From NCBI RefSeq assembly GCF_002368415.1, contig NZ_AP018290.1:4601614-4665613 (forward strand): 64,000 nucleotides of DNA, read 5' to 3'. Of the stretch, positions 52,223-61,970 are shown one piece after another. Below the pieces are notes generated by a model. The model worked only from the letters and a program-made list of their open reading frames with translations. It ran no database searches and was not told where the DNA came from. Both the position numbers and the translations under genes were made by a program. Position 1 is the stretch's first letter. Each line of letters starts with the position of its first letter. The stretch comes from Calothrix sp. NIES-4105 (GTDB lineage: Bacteria; Cyanobacteriota; Cyanobacteriia; Cyanobacteriales; Nostocaceae).

Positions 52223-53338
52223 ATGAACTGGTGGCAACGTTTAAAGAAAAACCCTTTGGCAAGGTTTGGGGCAATACTATTGTTAATTTTCTATGTATCG
52301 GTAATTGGGGCAGATTTTTTTGCTCCTTACAAACCTAATGAACCACAAGCCAACGGTTCACTGCTTCCACCGACTGCGATACACTATCAAACGCGCTCGG
52401 GAAAATTCATTGGACCTCATGTTTACCCAACGACGCAGGGAAAAACCGATTTGGAAACAGGCAAGCGTGAAATCATCGTAGACTATACAAAGCCTTCGCC
52501 GATTCGACTATTCACTGCTGGGCCTGAATATAAGCTATTTCAAGTGTCTCTACCATTACCACCAAAATGGGAAGAAGTTGATATTTTGCCGGGTATCACC
52601 ATGAACTTGCACTTATTTGGTGCTGATGGCGCCGCAAAAGTGAATATCTTGGGAACTGATGACCAAGGTCGTGACCAGTTTAGCCGTCTTTTGCATGGTG
52701 GTCGCATAAGCTTATTTATCGGTATCGTTGGGGTTGCAATTTCTTTTCCTCTCGGAATGTTAATCGGTGGTATTTCTGGCTACTTTGCTGGTTGGACAGA
52801 CAGCGCGATTATGCGATTAGTTGAAGTACTAATGACTATACCTAGTACTTACTTATTAATTGCTCTTGCCGCAGTACTACCTGCTGGACTAAGTAGCACT
52901 GAACGCTTCTTGCTTATTATCGTCATTACCTCATTAGTTCGATGGGCAGGTTTAGCGCGCGTAATTCGCGGTCAGGTATTATCTATCAAAGAGCGTGAAT
53001 TCGTGCAAGCCGCGCGGGCAATGGGGGGTAAACCTTTATACATTATATTGCGTCATATTTTACCCCAAACAGCGACTTACATAATTATTGCCGCCACTCT
53101 CTCAATACCTGGTTTTATTGAAGCAGAATCAGTATTAAGTTTGATTGGTTTGGGCATTCAACAACCAGATGCCTCTTGGGGTAATATGTTATCGCTAGCC
53201 TCAAATGCTTCGATTTTGGTACTCCAACCTTGGTTAATAGCACCACCTGCACTATTGATTATTTTGACCGTACTAGCATTTAACTTGCTCGGAGACGGTT
53301 TACGTGATGCATTAGACCCCCGCAGCTTACAGCGTTAA
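52223..53338 (+). CDS. Oligopeptide/dipeptide-type ABC transporter permease (DppC/OppC)
   Basis: 371 residues. N-terminal OppC-N helix (about 12-30, LARFGAILLLIFYVSVIGAD), a periplasmic stretch longer than usual (about 35-135), then five helices with the permease signature EFVQAARAMGGKPLYIILRH (EAA loop) and SWGNMLSLASNASILVLQPW near the end. It moves peptides or nickel with an ATPase and a binding protein; none of these partners is next to it, so it is an isolated permease as is common in cyanobacteria. Start ATG 52223. Confidence 0.92.
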   Translation: MNWWQRLKKNPLARFGAILLLIFYVSVIGADFFAPYKPNEPQANGSLLPPTAIHYQTRSGKFIGPHVYPTTQGKTDLETGKREIIVDYTKPSPIRLFTAGPEYKLFQVSLPLPPKWEEVDILPGITMNLHLFGADGAAKVNILGTDDQGRDQFSRLLHGGRISLFIGIVGVAISFPLGMLIGGISGYFAGWTDSAIMRLVEVLMTIPSTYLLIALAAVLPAGLSSTERFLLIIVITSLVRWAGLARVIRGQVLSIKEREFVQAARAMGGKPLYIILRHILPQTATYIIIAATLSIPGFIEAESVLSLIGLGIQQPDASWGNMLSLASNASILVLQPWLIAPPALLIILTVLAFNLLGDGLRDALDPRSLQR

Positions 53339-53404
53339 GATTAGCTTCCGTAGGGAGCGGTGGAGGCGCCCATGAACCCAACATAAAACTTAATAGTCCG
53401 GTAA

Positions 53405-53421
53405 GGTGGGCACTGCCCACC
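53405..53421. terminator. GGTGGGC hairpin between convergent genes
   Basis: GGTGGGCA (53405-53412) pairs with TGCCCACC (53414-53421). It lies before the stop of the DUF1049 gene and after the ABC permease; a dispersed palindrome type that can end transcription from both sides. Confidence 0.55.
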
Positions 53422-53427
53422 CTACAA

Positions 53428-53697
53428 TTAATCATCAGTAAAAAACTCCGGGTCATCATCCAACGTTGAATTACCACGGACAGAACTACTAAGACCCCAT
53501 AGTGGTAGCAAAAATGCCATACCAATAATCCCGATACCAGCGCTAAACGCTAAAAGCAAACCGAAAGGTATTTGAATTGACTGGTAAGACAGAAATCTTA
53601 AAGATACAGGTTCAGCGTTTTGAATAGCAACAATAGCAATCGCGATTACCCAGAACGCTATCAGTAAAGATGTCAGCAGGTTAGCAATAGTTTTCAT
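53428..53697 (-). CDS. LapA/DUF1049 domain membrane protein
   Basis: 89 residues. Two membrane helices (about 4-27 and 42-68) with the DUF1049 pattern AFWVIAIAIVAIQNAEPVSL and LPFGLLLAFSAGIGI-like IPFGLLLAFSAGIGIIGMAF. In E. coli LapA takes part in lipopolysaccharide assembly with LapB; the cyanobacterial role is unknown. The tail is acidic (LDDDPEFFTDD). Confidence 0.88.
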   Translation of the reverse strand: MKTIANLLTSLLIAFWVIAIAIVAIQNAEPVSLRFLSYQSIQIPFGLLLAFSAGIGIIGMAFLLPLWGLSSSVRGNSTLDDDPEFFTDD

Positions 53698-54194
53698 TTT
53701 GTTTACTTTCTTAGCGTTTTGTTAACGGTTAAAGCTGCGGTAGTCGAACGTATAAGGCTATATATAACAGGATTACGGTCGTTTACGGTTGAAGTAAAGC
53801 CAATTAAAGATCAATAAATCGGTATACAACATAGCTTTTATATTTGCCACAATAGTGATCAAAGTGCTGTTGTGGCTGTTGCTGTTGCAAGCTCACGCTT
53901 ACTACCGCTAATTGGTTGAGCTTTCATTACGCTTGGGTAGTATACCAAATAACCAAAATTAATTTTGGTTAAGTATAGGCTTTATCAATATAGCTTTTGA
54001 AACTGCCGTTTTTAATACAAACAAAACCTAATACCTAAAAAGAAACAATAATTCAGTCTAAGTAACTACAACATAATCACCTATCGCAAGAAAGGCGCCA
54101 AATTTCAGTTTGATGTTGGTGCCAAATTTTACTCATATTTATAACTGCATTACCACAATTGCTTAATTAATTGTCTAAATAATATCTGTCCTAC
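53698..54194. other. 497-base divergent intergenic region
   Basis: No credible ORF. It holds a perfect 20-base palindrome (53951-53970), a GGCGCC at 54094 and AT-rich stretches. It must contain promoters for the LapA-like gene and the Cas4-like gene. Confidence 0.45.
53951..53970. repeat. Perfect 20-base palindrome
   Basis: AACCAAAATTAATTTTGGTT. Could be an operator for a dimeric regulator or a hairpin; no second copy noticed in the window. Confidence 0.8.
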
Positions 54195-54206
54195 TTGACT
54201 CGAACA

Positions 54207-55055
54207 ATGTCCATCCCTGACCGACCATTTATAAGCTACCATCTTTGGTCATTAGTTGTCCCAGCGGCGGGACAACAACGTTTGCATTGCCAAATGCGAC
54301 GGGGGTTTATCAAAGCACGTCAGCATGAACCACAAGTCAAAGCTTTGTTAAAGACCGCAACTCCATCACAACGTATCGGTCTATTAGCTCAAAAAGGAGT
54401 ATACGAGTTTCATAACAACCCACATCTTCTAAAGCGAGATGACGGAGTTGAAAAAGTCGCACAGTTACTTAAATTAAACTATACAACTGTAGAAGTCCAA
54501 AAAAGGGTGCTACAAATCTTAAAAAACTATCATAGTTCACCTTTACTACATAATAAACAAATTATCCAACTGACGCGCGGTGATGAAGGTTTTCCAAAAC
54601 CAATTGCTGTAGAAAAACAAGATTATCATTTCCGGCTATACGCGACAATGGACTGCGTTTTTATTGAGGGTGACATAGATATCCAAAATAAACCGACATC
54701 ACTACGCACTCTACATATTTTAGATTTCAAAACCGGCAAATCTCCATTTGACCGTCGGCAAGCATTAGTTTACTTGGTAGCAGCACGGTATTTATACCCA
54801 GAGTATCAAGCGATAGCTTCATTTTATAATTTAGAAATTGGTAAAAAATCTGAGCTAATCGTAATTTCTGACAGCGAATTAGACCAAATCGAGCAAGAAC
54901 TAGCAAATATAGCCAAAAAACACCAGCAAGACGTACAAAAGTATCAACAAAAATCACAGTTTTTTAATAGTATATTCCCACCAAATCCAGGTTATCACTG
55001 TCGCTTTTGCCCATTTAACTCAATTTGTCAATTTTCCAATGCACCTAAAAAATAG
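54207..55055 (+). CDS. Cas4/RecB-like Fe-S PD-(D/E)XK nuclease
   Basis: 282 residues from ATG 54207 (a TTG at 54195 is possible). Counting from the TTG: D153 (ATMDCVF) and ILDFKTGK with D177 and K179 are the PD-(D/E)XK metal site. C32 near the N-terminus and C269-x2-C272-x5-C278 near the C-terminus (YHCRFCPFNSIC) match the 4Fe-4S ligands of Cas4 and AddB nucleases. YLYPEYQAIASFYNLE resembles the QxxxY region. No CRISPR array or cas gene is in the window, so it is likely a repair-type nuclease. It converges with the 55136-56437 gene. Confidence 0.83.
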   Translation: MSIPDRPFISYHLWSLVVPAAGQQRLHCQMRRGFIKARQHEPQVKALLKTATPSQRIGLLAQKGVYEFHNNPHLLKRDDGVEKVAQLLKLNYTTVEVQKRVLQILKNYHSSPLLHNKQIIQLTRGDEGFPKPIAVEKQDYHFRLYATMDCVFIEGDIDIQNKPTSLRTLHILDFKTGKSPFDRRQALVYLVAARYLYPEYQAIASFYNLEIGKKSELIVISDSELDQIEQELANIAKKHQQDVQKYQQKSQFFNSIFPPNPGYHCRFCPFNSICQFSNAPKK

Positions 55056-55074
55056 CTGGCAACAGATGACTCTA

Positions 55075-55143
55075 GGATGTAACGGATAGTTAATTTTATA
55101 CAAAGAGATTTTGCCTATACCAAATAACTCATCCGTTACATCC
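55075..55143. terminator. Inverted repeat in convergent space
   Basis: GGATGTAACGGA (55075-55086) and TCCGTTACATCC (55132-55143) are perfect complements, the right arm reaching into the last codons of the minus-strand gene (stop at 55136). Possible bidirectional terminator or repeat element. Confidence 0.55.
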
Positions 55144-56437
55144 GTTGTATCCGTTGCAATTGTTTAAAGTATGAAAGGTCTACATGTCCAAAATGGATAC
55201 TGTAGGCAACATTTAATTGCTCAAGCGTCTCTACTAGCCAAACGATACCATTAGTCGTTGCCGACTCATAATGATTAAACAAAATTGCAAACCGCTTTGC
55301 TAGTAATGGTTTAACCTTACGACAAATCAACACAATCTTCAGTAATAACCCTGTTGTGATGAGGGTACCTTGGTTAGCAATTAAATCAATAAAAGTAAAA
55401 TGTTGTGGTGATGTTGCACTTTCAACAACTAAAAAGTTGAGTAACTGACTACAAGTTCGGATTAGTAAGAATTCATCCAGTTTTTGGTCATCAGCATCTA
55501 TCAACGTACTTTGTAATTGTTTATACAAACGTTGATTAAATTGCCGCTTACCATACTCTTTATCGATTCCAGAAATTAGATACTCGTATAAATCGTCTTT
55601 AAAGGCGCCAAAACAAGAAGCTTGGGTATAGTTTAAAAAAGCGCGCGCTAATTCTTGATAAGTGTAATCACCTTCAACTTTACCGACAAATTGTGTGAGA
55701 GCGGCATTTAAATTTGCTTCGCTTAATAAAGTCGGGTTATTAACGGGTAGAATTAGTTTTCTTGTATTAGCTATCGAATCAACTTGTGAAGCTTGATGGC
55801 AACGAACTTTCCAGGTAGCGTAACGGGATAAATCTAACTCAAAACCTTTTTGAACCTCAGCTTTAATTTTCTTGATAGTCCACTTATGCTCAACTGTTGA
55901 GTCTTCGGTTAGTAAACAATGCTCATATAAATATGGATAGCGTCGCATCAGCGTTGCTAAGGGTTGATGAGTATTTCGCTGCACTTGGTCAGATGAGATA
56001 ATGAGCGTTAATCGACGTAAAGCCACATATTGTTCGCTTTGTGTAAAACTTTTTACTAATATATGTAGGCGCCGAATTGCTTTAGAACGAACGCTAATAA
56101 TATTATGTCGAGAAGGTGGAGATTGAAACAATGTAATCAAATCGCGAATATAACTATGTATTAGTGGCTGCATGTGCCAACGATTAATTAAAATATGGCA
56201 GCAACGGTTAAGAAAAAACTTAAACTCATGTTCAGCATATTTAGATGCAGTAATTTCGTCTAGAGCTAACAATATTTCTGATTCTGGGTAATCAAAGCTA
56301 TCTAGAAAAATAGCTCTAAAACGTATAAGCATCTGACTTGGAGATTCAACTTGCACGAAATGTAGCAAATGTTGATATATTTTTTGTTCTGGAACGCTTG
56401 TGGTATAAAGATTTATTAAATTGCTCACTTGCTTCAC
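55136..56437 (-). CDS. Helical protein of unknown function (433 aa)
   Basis: Family not recognised. Mainly alpha-helical, Leu/Arg-rich, with several Cys (RCCHIL, KVRCHQAS, RTCSQL) but no clear metal motif. No signal peptide; one moderately hydrophobic helix near 345-370 (TFIDLIANQGTLITTGLLLK). The last codons lie on an inverted repeat. Convergent with the Cas4-like gene, with only 80 bases between stops. Heptamer repeats lie directly ahead of its start. Confidence 0.72.
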   Translation of the reverse strand: MKQVSNLINLYTTSVPEQKIYQHLLHFVQVESPSQMLIRFRAIFLDSFDYPESEILLALDEITASKYAEHEFKFFLNRCCHILINRWHMQPLIHSYIRDLITLFQSPPSRHNIISVRSKAIRRLHILVKSFTQSEQYVALRRLTLIISSDQVQRNTHQPLATLMRRYPYLYEHCLLTEDSTVEHKWTIKKIKAEVQKGFELDLSRYATWKVRCHQASQVDSIANTRKLILPVNNPTLLSEANLNAALTQFVGKVEGDYTYQELARAFLNYTQASCFGAFKDDLYEYLISGIDKEYGKRQFNQRLYKQLQSTLIDADDQKLDEFLLIRTCSQLLNFLVVESATSPQHFTFIDLIANQGTLITTGLLLKIVLICRKVKPLLAKRFAILFNHYESATTNGIVWLVETLEQLNVAYSIHFGHVDLSYFKQLQRIQRM

Positions 56438-56447
56438 CGCTATATAT

Positions 56448-56482
56448 AGTGCTGAGTGCTGAGTGCTGAGTGCTGAGTGTTG
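56448..56482. repeat. AGTGCTG heptamer array, five units
   Basis: Units at 56448, 56455, 56462, 56469 and (AGTGTTG) 56476. It begins 11 bases ahead of the minus-strand start at 56437, where it would fall in the leader. Confidence 0.92.
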
Positions 56483-56813
56483 CTTGATAACAAGTATGAA
56501 GTAAAATTTAATATTTATATTTTTATATCTATTTTTTTGCTTTTAGGCAATGTCAATTACCGCTAGCACGACAAATAATATTTACATGTTTTCAATATAT
56601 TTACTGAGGTACTTTACTTAAAAAAAATACTAATTAATGATAATATTACCTGGTTATCATCAAAGAGTTTTCACTGAACTTCTGTTACTGTTGCTATACA
56701 ATTATATATAATTTAGTGCGTGATAATTTACAAGTTAATCTATGAACATTCTGAGATTAATCAAGCTGGAATGAAGCTTCGCGATAAAACCATGAATTAT
56801 TTGTAAAAATAAT

Positions 56814-56843
56814 TGTAGAGACGCGATTAATCACGTCTCTACT
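56814..56843. repeat. GTAGAGACG palindrome, copy 4
   Basis: GTAGAGACGCGATTA and its near-complement (arms CGCGAT/ATCACG carry one wobble mismatch). Six bases from the stop of the transglutaminase gene. Confidence 0.88.
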
Positions 56844-56848
56844 CAGCA

Positions 56849-58516
56849 CTACATTGGTGGCAGCTCATTAAGAATTGTAAAGCGAATGTGATTAATCGCT
56901 AGCTCACCAATTGAGATATCTTCTTTTGTAAGCCGCGCGCCTTTACTATACAAGCTTTCAAATGAAATACCTTTACCAATTTCAAGATGGTACCAGCACA
57001 AACCCATGAAAAAGCGGGTTGGATGAGCGCTGTAATACCCCAAATCATCTGGGTTAGACTCCATTGGCAACCAACCAAAACCAGGAATGTAAAATTCTAA
57101 CCAGACGTGATTGAAGTCAGGTTGTAAGGGAACGTTTTGATGTTCGGCAAACGGAGGACATTTATAGCGTCCAACTGTACGGCAAGCTATGCCATTTAAG
57201 CGACATAGCGCTAATAGAACCCCTACGTATTCGCCACAAGAACCAACACCACGTTCAAGGACAACATCAGGAGCGTCAATATAAGGTTTAATACCATAAG
57301 AAAGTTGGTCGTAGACATAATTACGGATGTTATACATTTTTCGCAAAATGTTTGTCTCGGTGCCAACAGCGTCTTTTGCTGCGCGGATAACTATACCCGT
57401 ATCCATTGCCAAGTCATCGTTGTCTACGAGATAGCGCGTTTTGAATTCTTCGGGCAGTTCTGGAATATTTTCGACATCGCGCGGGGTAATGCGGTATTTA
57501 ATGCCACGCACTTCCACAATAGCTTTCCAACCCAAAACATGACGTTCACCAGGGGTAAGCGCGTCAAATTTAAAGACAGCAACTCGCTGCCCTTCGATAA
57601 TTTGTTCGCTAAAAGGTAGTCCAACAGGTTCAACACTAACGACTTTTTGACGGTCGGTATCGCTGGGTAAAGCAATATGCCATTCTAAGTCAGGGAGATA
57701 AATTTCTTCGAGAGGCGCTATTTCCTCAACATAAGACATTTCGATGCGGTACCCGTTCGATAAAGCAACGCGCTTTTGAGGGTCGTAATGATATTGCAAA
57801 CGATGAATAAACGTCCGATCCCGATACGCAACCTCGTAGTTTGGGTCGGCGTTAGGGTTATCGCGCACGTAAGGCTCATCTGAGGCATAGGCAACATAGA
57901 TATTACTGGTGCCGTTTTGGTCTGTGTGAATAGCTATGCCTGTAGGCGAATCGAACGGTGTGAGAACATTAAACTGAATTTCTCCTGTCGCGCGGTCAAG
58001 AGCATAGACTGTTTGTTCAGTCCGGTCACAAACCCAAAGCGTTTCTTCACATACTGCTAAATTTTCTACTCCGACACCAGGCGCATAAAAATGTGTAATT
58101 TGTTTACGTGTATTAATGTCAAAAATGAGGATTCCACCAAGCTTTTGACAACTCACATAAACCGTTGACCCCCATACTGCAATACCGTCAGCGGGGTAAG
58201 GTAACGTTACAAAATGCTGTAAACCCAACGAGTTGAGCTTGCATAAATAAACACTATTATCGCGCGTTACCCACAACGTATCTTCCCAGATACTAATGCC
58301 TGTTACTCCTGTAAACTCGCGACTAGAATGTGGATTCAGTACCTTAGTGTTATCCGTGTGAGGGTTAATTTCAAGTAAAAACCCCTTTCTTTGGTCAATC
58401 GCAATGAGTGTATCCTTGATGAAGGCGATGCCATAAATCGAGGCTGCACACAGCGGTCTGATCGTCCGTTGCCCAAACATCTTACCCGTAGTTAAATTAT
58501 CAACTGCGTAACTCAT
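56849..58516 (-). CDS. Beta-propeller plus transglutaminase-like protein
   Basis: 555 residues. The N-terminal half (about 15-245) has repeated blades of the NHL/SMP-30-like type (GVTGISIWEDTLWVTRDNSV, PADGIAVWGSTVYVSCQKLG, GVGVENLAVCEETLWVCDRT, TGIAIHTD). The C-terminal half (about 385-510) is a transglutaminase/papain-like core with Cys in GVGSCGEYVGVLLALCRLNG, His in DFNHVWLEFY and Asp in MESNPDD. A middle beta-sandwich occupies about 265-370. No signal peptide seen, so probably cytoplasmic. Could act as a protease or amidase; unusual combination. Confidence 0.85.
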   Translation of the reverse strand: MSYAVDNLTTGKMFGQRTIRPLCAASIYGIAFIKDTLIAIDQRKGFLLEINPHTDNTKVLNPHSSREFTGVTGISIWEDTLWVTRDNSVYLCKLNSLGLQHFVTLPYPADGIAVWGSTVYVSCQKLGGILIFDINTRKQITHFYAPGVGVENLAVCEETLWVCDRTEQTVYALDRATGEIQFNVLTPFDSPTGIAIHTDQNGTSNIYVAYASDEPYVRDNPNADPNYEVAYRDRTFIHRLQYHYDPQKRVALSNGYRIEMSYVEEIAPLEEIYLPDLEWHIALPSDTDRQKVVSVEPVGLPFSEQIIEGQRVAVFKFDALTPGERHVLGWKAIVEVRGIKYRITPRDVENIPELPEEFKTRYLVDNDDLAMDTGIVIRAAKDAVGTETNILRKMYNIRNYVYDQLSYGIKPYIDAPDVVLERGVGSCGEYVGVLLALCRLNGIACRTVGRYKCPPFAEHQNVPLQPDFNHVWLEFYIPGFGWLPMESNPDDLGYYSAHPTRFFMGLCWYHLEIGKGISFESLYSKGARLTKEDISIGELAINHIRFTILNELPPM

Positions 58517-58823
58517 ACTAAACTTACTTGCTCAACGCTTTGATTCATCTAAAATTGATTTGCTTTATCTCATTCATGCACAATTTCAGACCTATTTACT
58601 CTCATAATCGTAAATTATGTGCTACAAATTACTCTATCGAAAGTCAATATCACTTAGGTGTGAAGAAAAACTTGCCATGAGATGCTAGTAACATCTATAT
58701 AGTATTACTTATATATATGATGTATATCTATAGCAACTCCAATGTAAGCTTAGTCAATGGTTTTTTAACCAATGTCTAAATTATGATTCAAACTTGTAAC
58801 TAAATACGAGTGTAACTTATACG
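58517..58823. other. Divergent intergenic region ahead of P-ATPase
   Basis: 307 AT-rich bases, including an ATATAT-rich stretch at about 58696-58732. No gene or recognisable operator. Start codon of the ATPase has no strong Shine-Dalgarno. Confidence 0.4.
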
Positions 58824-61703
58824 ATGTCTGCTCATTCTCTGCCTGATAATGCCGTTTGGCATAGTTTAGAACCAAATAAAGCAATACAACAACTGTCAAC
58901 TAGCGCAGACAAGGGCTTAACGCCGGAAGAAGTTGAACAACGGTTGCAAAAATATGGCCCGAACGAGCTAGAAGAGTCTGGTGGTCGCAGTTCCTGGGAA
59001 ATCTTGCTAGACCAGTTCAAAAACATCATGCTGCTGATGTTAATTGGAGTGGCTTTCATTTCCGGAATTTTAGATTTCATATCTTGGCGCGCGGGAGAAC
59101 TCAAACCGGGCGAATTACCCTTTAAAGATACAATCGCCATCTTAGCAATTGTTATTTTGAACGGCATTCTCGGTTACGTGCAAGAAAGCCGCGCGGAACA
59201 AGCACTCGCAGCTTTGAAAAAACTATCTTCTCCAAATGTTCGAGTTATTCGCAACGGCAAACAAGTAGAGATTGCAGGAAAGGATTTAGTGCCTGGTGAT
59301 GTAATGCTGGTTGAAGCAGGGGTGCAACTCGCAGCAGACGGGCGAATAATCGAACAATCAAACCTGCAAATTCGCGAGTCAGCATTGACGGGGGAAGCTG
59401 AAGCTGTTAATAAGCGGTCAGATTTAGCGTTGCCGGAAGAAACTTCTTTAGGGGATAGAATTAATTTAGTCTTCCAAGGAACCGAAGTTGTAAATGGGCG
59501 CGGTAAAATCGTCGTTACCAACACGGGAATGAAAACCGAGTTAGGTAAAATTGCCCAAATGTTACAGTCAGTCGAAAGCGAGCCGACTCCACTGCAACAG
59601 CGCATGACTCAATTGGGTAATGTACTTGTAACTGGTTCACTAATACTAGTAGCTTTAGTAATAGCGGCTGGAATGTTCCAAGCTATAAGTTCTGGCGTGA
59701 CTGGAAACAAGTTACTAGATACTTTTAGAGAACTTGTAGAGGTTTCGTTATCAATGGCTGTAGCTGTAGTACCAGAAGGTTTACCCGCTGTTATTACTGT
59801 CACCTTAGCGCTCGGAACACAGCGAATGGTTAGGCAAAAAGCTTTAATTCGTAAGTTGCCAGCGGTAGAAACTCTAGGTTCGGTGACAACGATTTGCTCG
59901 GACAAAACTGGTACCCTGACCCAAAATAAAATGGTGGTGCAGCAAGTTTTCACCAATAACCAGTTATTTGGGGTGACAGGAAATGGTTATGCTCCTACTG
60001 GGGAGTTTAATCTCAATGGTAAAAATGTTTCGCCTGAACAAAATCCAGAAATTTCTGCTTTATTAGTCGCTTGTGCTATTTGTAATGACTCAGACTTACA
60101 AAACGATGGGGGTGACTGGAAAATTTTAGGTGACCCTACCGAAGGCGCCTTAGTGACATTAGCAGCAAAAGGTGGCATTGAAAAAGACCAGTGGGAAAGC
60201 AAATTGCCTCGGAAGAGCGAATTTCCATTTTCATCCGAACGAAAGCGGATGAGTGTTATTACCAAAGTCGAGCCTGTAGATACAGGTTCATTAATGAGTA
60301 ATATTGACCCAGTATTAAAAGACCGGGTACGTCAAGAAAAATATTTGATGTTTACCAAAGGCTCACCCGAATTGATATTAGCCCGCTGTACGGGAATAGA
60401 TAACGGTAAACATTCACTGCCCTTAACCGAAGATATACGTAAAGTAATTCTTGCTCAAAACGACAACATGGCGAGTAACGGTTTGCGTGTATTAGGTTTT
60501 GCTTATAAGCCATTAACTGAAAAACCACCTGAAGATTCTGATGAAACTACAGAACAGGATTTAGTATGGTTAGGTTTAGTTGGAATGCTCGACGCACCAC
60601 GACCAGAAGTTCGCGCTGCCGTAAAAGAATCTCGCGAAGCTGGTATTCGTCCCGTCATGATAACAGGTGACCACCAATTAACAGCGCGCGCAATTGCCAA
60701 AGATTTAGGTATTGCAGAGGGCAGCAACGACAGAGTTTTAATTGGGCAGGAACTGCAAAAAATGAGCGACCAGGAACTTGAGCAGCAAGTAGACCTGGTA
60801 AGTATTTACGCACGAGTGGCGCCTGAACACAAATTGCGAATAGTACAAGCGTTGCAACGGCGTGGTCGTTTCGTGGCAATGACAGGAGACGGTGTTAACG
60901 ATGCTCCCGCACTCAAACAAGCTGACATCGGTATTGCAATGGGTATTACTGGAACCGATGTTAGTAAAGAAGCTAGCGACATGGTTTTACTCGATGACAA
61001 CTTTGCTACTATCGTTGCTGCAACAAAAGAAGGTCGCGTAGTTTACACGAATATCCGTAGATTTATTAAGTATATTTTGGGTAGTAACATCGGTGAAGTA
61101 ATTACAGTAGCAGCAGCGCCATTACTAGGTTTAGGGGGCGTACCGTTATCACCGCTACAAATATTATGGATGAACTTAGTTACAGACGGTTTACCTGCTT
61201 TAGCCTTAGCTGTTGAACCTCCCGAACCAGACGTAATGAAGCGTCCACCATTTAGCCCACGTGAAAGCATATTCGCGCGCGGCTTAGGTTCTTACATGAT
61301 TCGGATTGGGATAGTATTTGCGATTATTACTATTACAATGATGGTATGGGCATATAGATATACTCACGCATCGGGTTATCAAGGAGATCCAAATTCTTGG
61401 AAAACAATGGTATTCACAACATTGTGTCTTGCTCAGATGGGTCATGCGATTGCAATTCGTTCCAACAACCGCTTAACTATTGAAGTCAACCCCCTATCAA
61501 ATCCCTACGTGTTAGCAGCAGTAGTAGTAACCTCAATCTTGCAGCTAATGTTAGTTTACGTTCCACCACTGAGAGATTTCTTTGGAACACATGTTCTAGA
61601 TAGGACTGAGTTGCTAATATGTGTAGGATTTAGTGCGCTGATGTTCGTTTGGATTGAAGCTGAGAAAATTTTCTTCCGTCTCATTGGCAAGAAAAACGTG
61701 TAG
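58824..61703 (+). CDS. pacL: Ca2+-transporting P-type ATPase (P2A, PacL-like)
   Basis: 959 residues. Phosphorylated Asp D360 in [17 protein letters not shown] actuator loop; [11 protein letters not shown] nucleotide domain; [18 protein letters not shown] hinge. Calcium-site residues of SERCA are matched: PEGLP (E318) in M4, GSNIGEV in M5, NLVTDGLP in M6. This supports Ca2+ export driven by ATP. Ten membrane helices. The TAG stop is the first triplet of inverted-repeat copy E. Divergent from the transglutaminase gene. Confidence 0.94.
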   Translation: MSAHSLPDNAVWHSLEPNKAIQQLSTSADKGLTPEEVEQRLQKYGPNELEESGGRSSWEILLDQFKNIMLLMLIGVAFISGILDFISWRAGELKPGELPFKDTIAILAIVILNGILGYVQESRAEQALAALKKLSSPNVRVIRNGKQVEIAGKDLVPGDVMLVEAGVQLAADGRIIEQSNLQIRESALTGEAEAVNKRSDLALPEETSLGDRINLVFQGTEVVNGRGKIVVTNTGMKTELGKIAQMLQSVESEPTPLQQRMTQLGNVLVTGSLILVALVIAAGMFQAISSGVTGNKLLDTFRELVEVSLSMAVAVVPEGLPAVITVTLALGTQRMVRQKALIRKLPAVETLGSVTTICSDKTGTLTQNKMVVQQVFTNNQLFGVTGNGYAPTGEFNLNGKNVSPEQNPEISALLVACAICNDSDLQNDGGDWKILGDPTEGALVTLAAKGGIEKDQWESKLPRKSEFPFSSERKRMSVITKVEPVDTGSLMSNIDPVLKDRVRQEKYLMFTKGSPELILARCTGIDNGKHSLPLTEDIRKVILAQNDNMASNGLRVLGFAYKPLTEKPPEDSDETTEQDLVWLGLVGMLDAPRPEVRAAVKESREAGIRPVMITGDHQLTARAIAKDLGIAEGSNDRVLIGQELQKMSDQELEQQVDLVSIYARVAPEHKLRIVQALQRRGRFVAMTGDGVNDAPALKQADIGIAMGITGTDVSKEASDMVLLDDNFATIVAATKEGRVVYTNIRRFIKYILGSNIGEVITVAAAPLLGLGGVPLSPLQILWMNLVTDGLPALALAVEPPEPDVMKRPPFSPRESIFARGLGSYMIRIGIVFAIITITMMVWAYRYTHASGYQGDPNSWKTMVFTTLCLAQMGHAIAIRSNNRLTIEVNPLSNPYVLAAVVVTSILQLMLVYVPPLRDFFGTHVLDRTELLICVGFSALMFVWIEAEKIFFRLIGKKNV

Positions 61704-61765
61704 GGTGCGTGAAAGCCATTACAATCAATCAATTGTTAGTAAGATTAAAGTGCTTTCACGCACCA
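61703..61765. repeat. GGTGCGTGA inverted-repeat element, copy E
   Basis: Arms GGTGCGTGAAAGC (61704-61716) and GCTTTCACGCACC (61752-61764). The first 24 bases (from TAGGG) match copy A at 20231. Its left edge carries the stop codon of the ATPase. Confidence 0.9.
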
Positions 61766-61863
61766 CCAACCTCGTGATTTAACGCACCATCAACATAAGC
61801 GCGATTAGAATGAAGCATGAGATACAAGATTAAATTGTTTTCACGTGCCCTTAATCTCGCGTT

Positions 61864-61963
61864 GGTGCGTGAAGGCTAGCAGTAATCTTAATCTCGCGTT
61901 GGTGCGTGACGCTAGCAGTAATCTTAAAATGAAACAGAATTACTAGTAGCGTCACGCACCCTA
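61864..61963. repeat. GGTGCGTGA element, copy F, plus a half copy
   Basis: Arms GGTGCGTGACGCTA (61901-61914) and TAGCGTCACGCACC (61947-61960) with right edge CTAC. A left arm without its partner (GGTGCGTGAAGGCTAGCAGT, 61864 onwards) precedes it as a 37-base tandem unit. It ends seven bases before the recF start. Confidence 0.9.
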
Positions 61964-61970
61964 CCCTTAC

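Larger units (their letters stand above)
56438..56848. other. Intergenic region with two repeat families
   Basis: 411 bases upstream of the unknown 433-residue protein and downstream of the transglutaminase gene. Contains AGTGCTG heptamers (56448-56482) and GTAGAGACG palindrome copy 4 (56814-56843); the rest is AT-rich with no gene seen. Confidence 0.5.
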
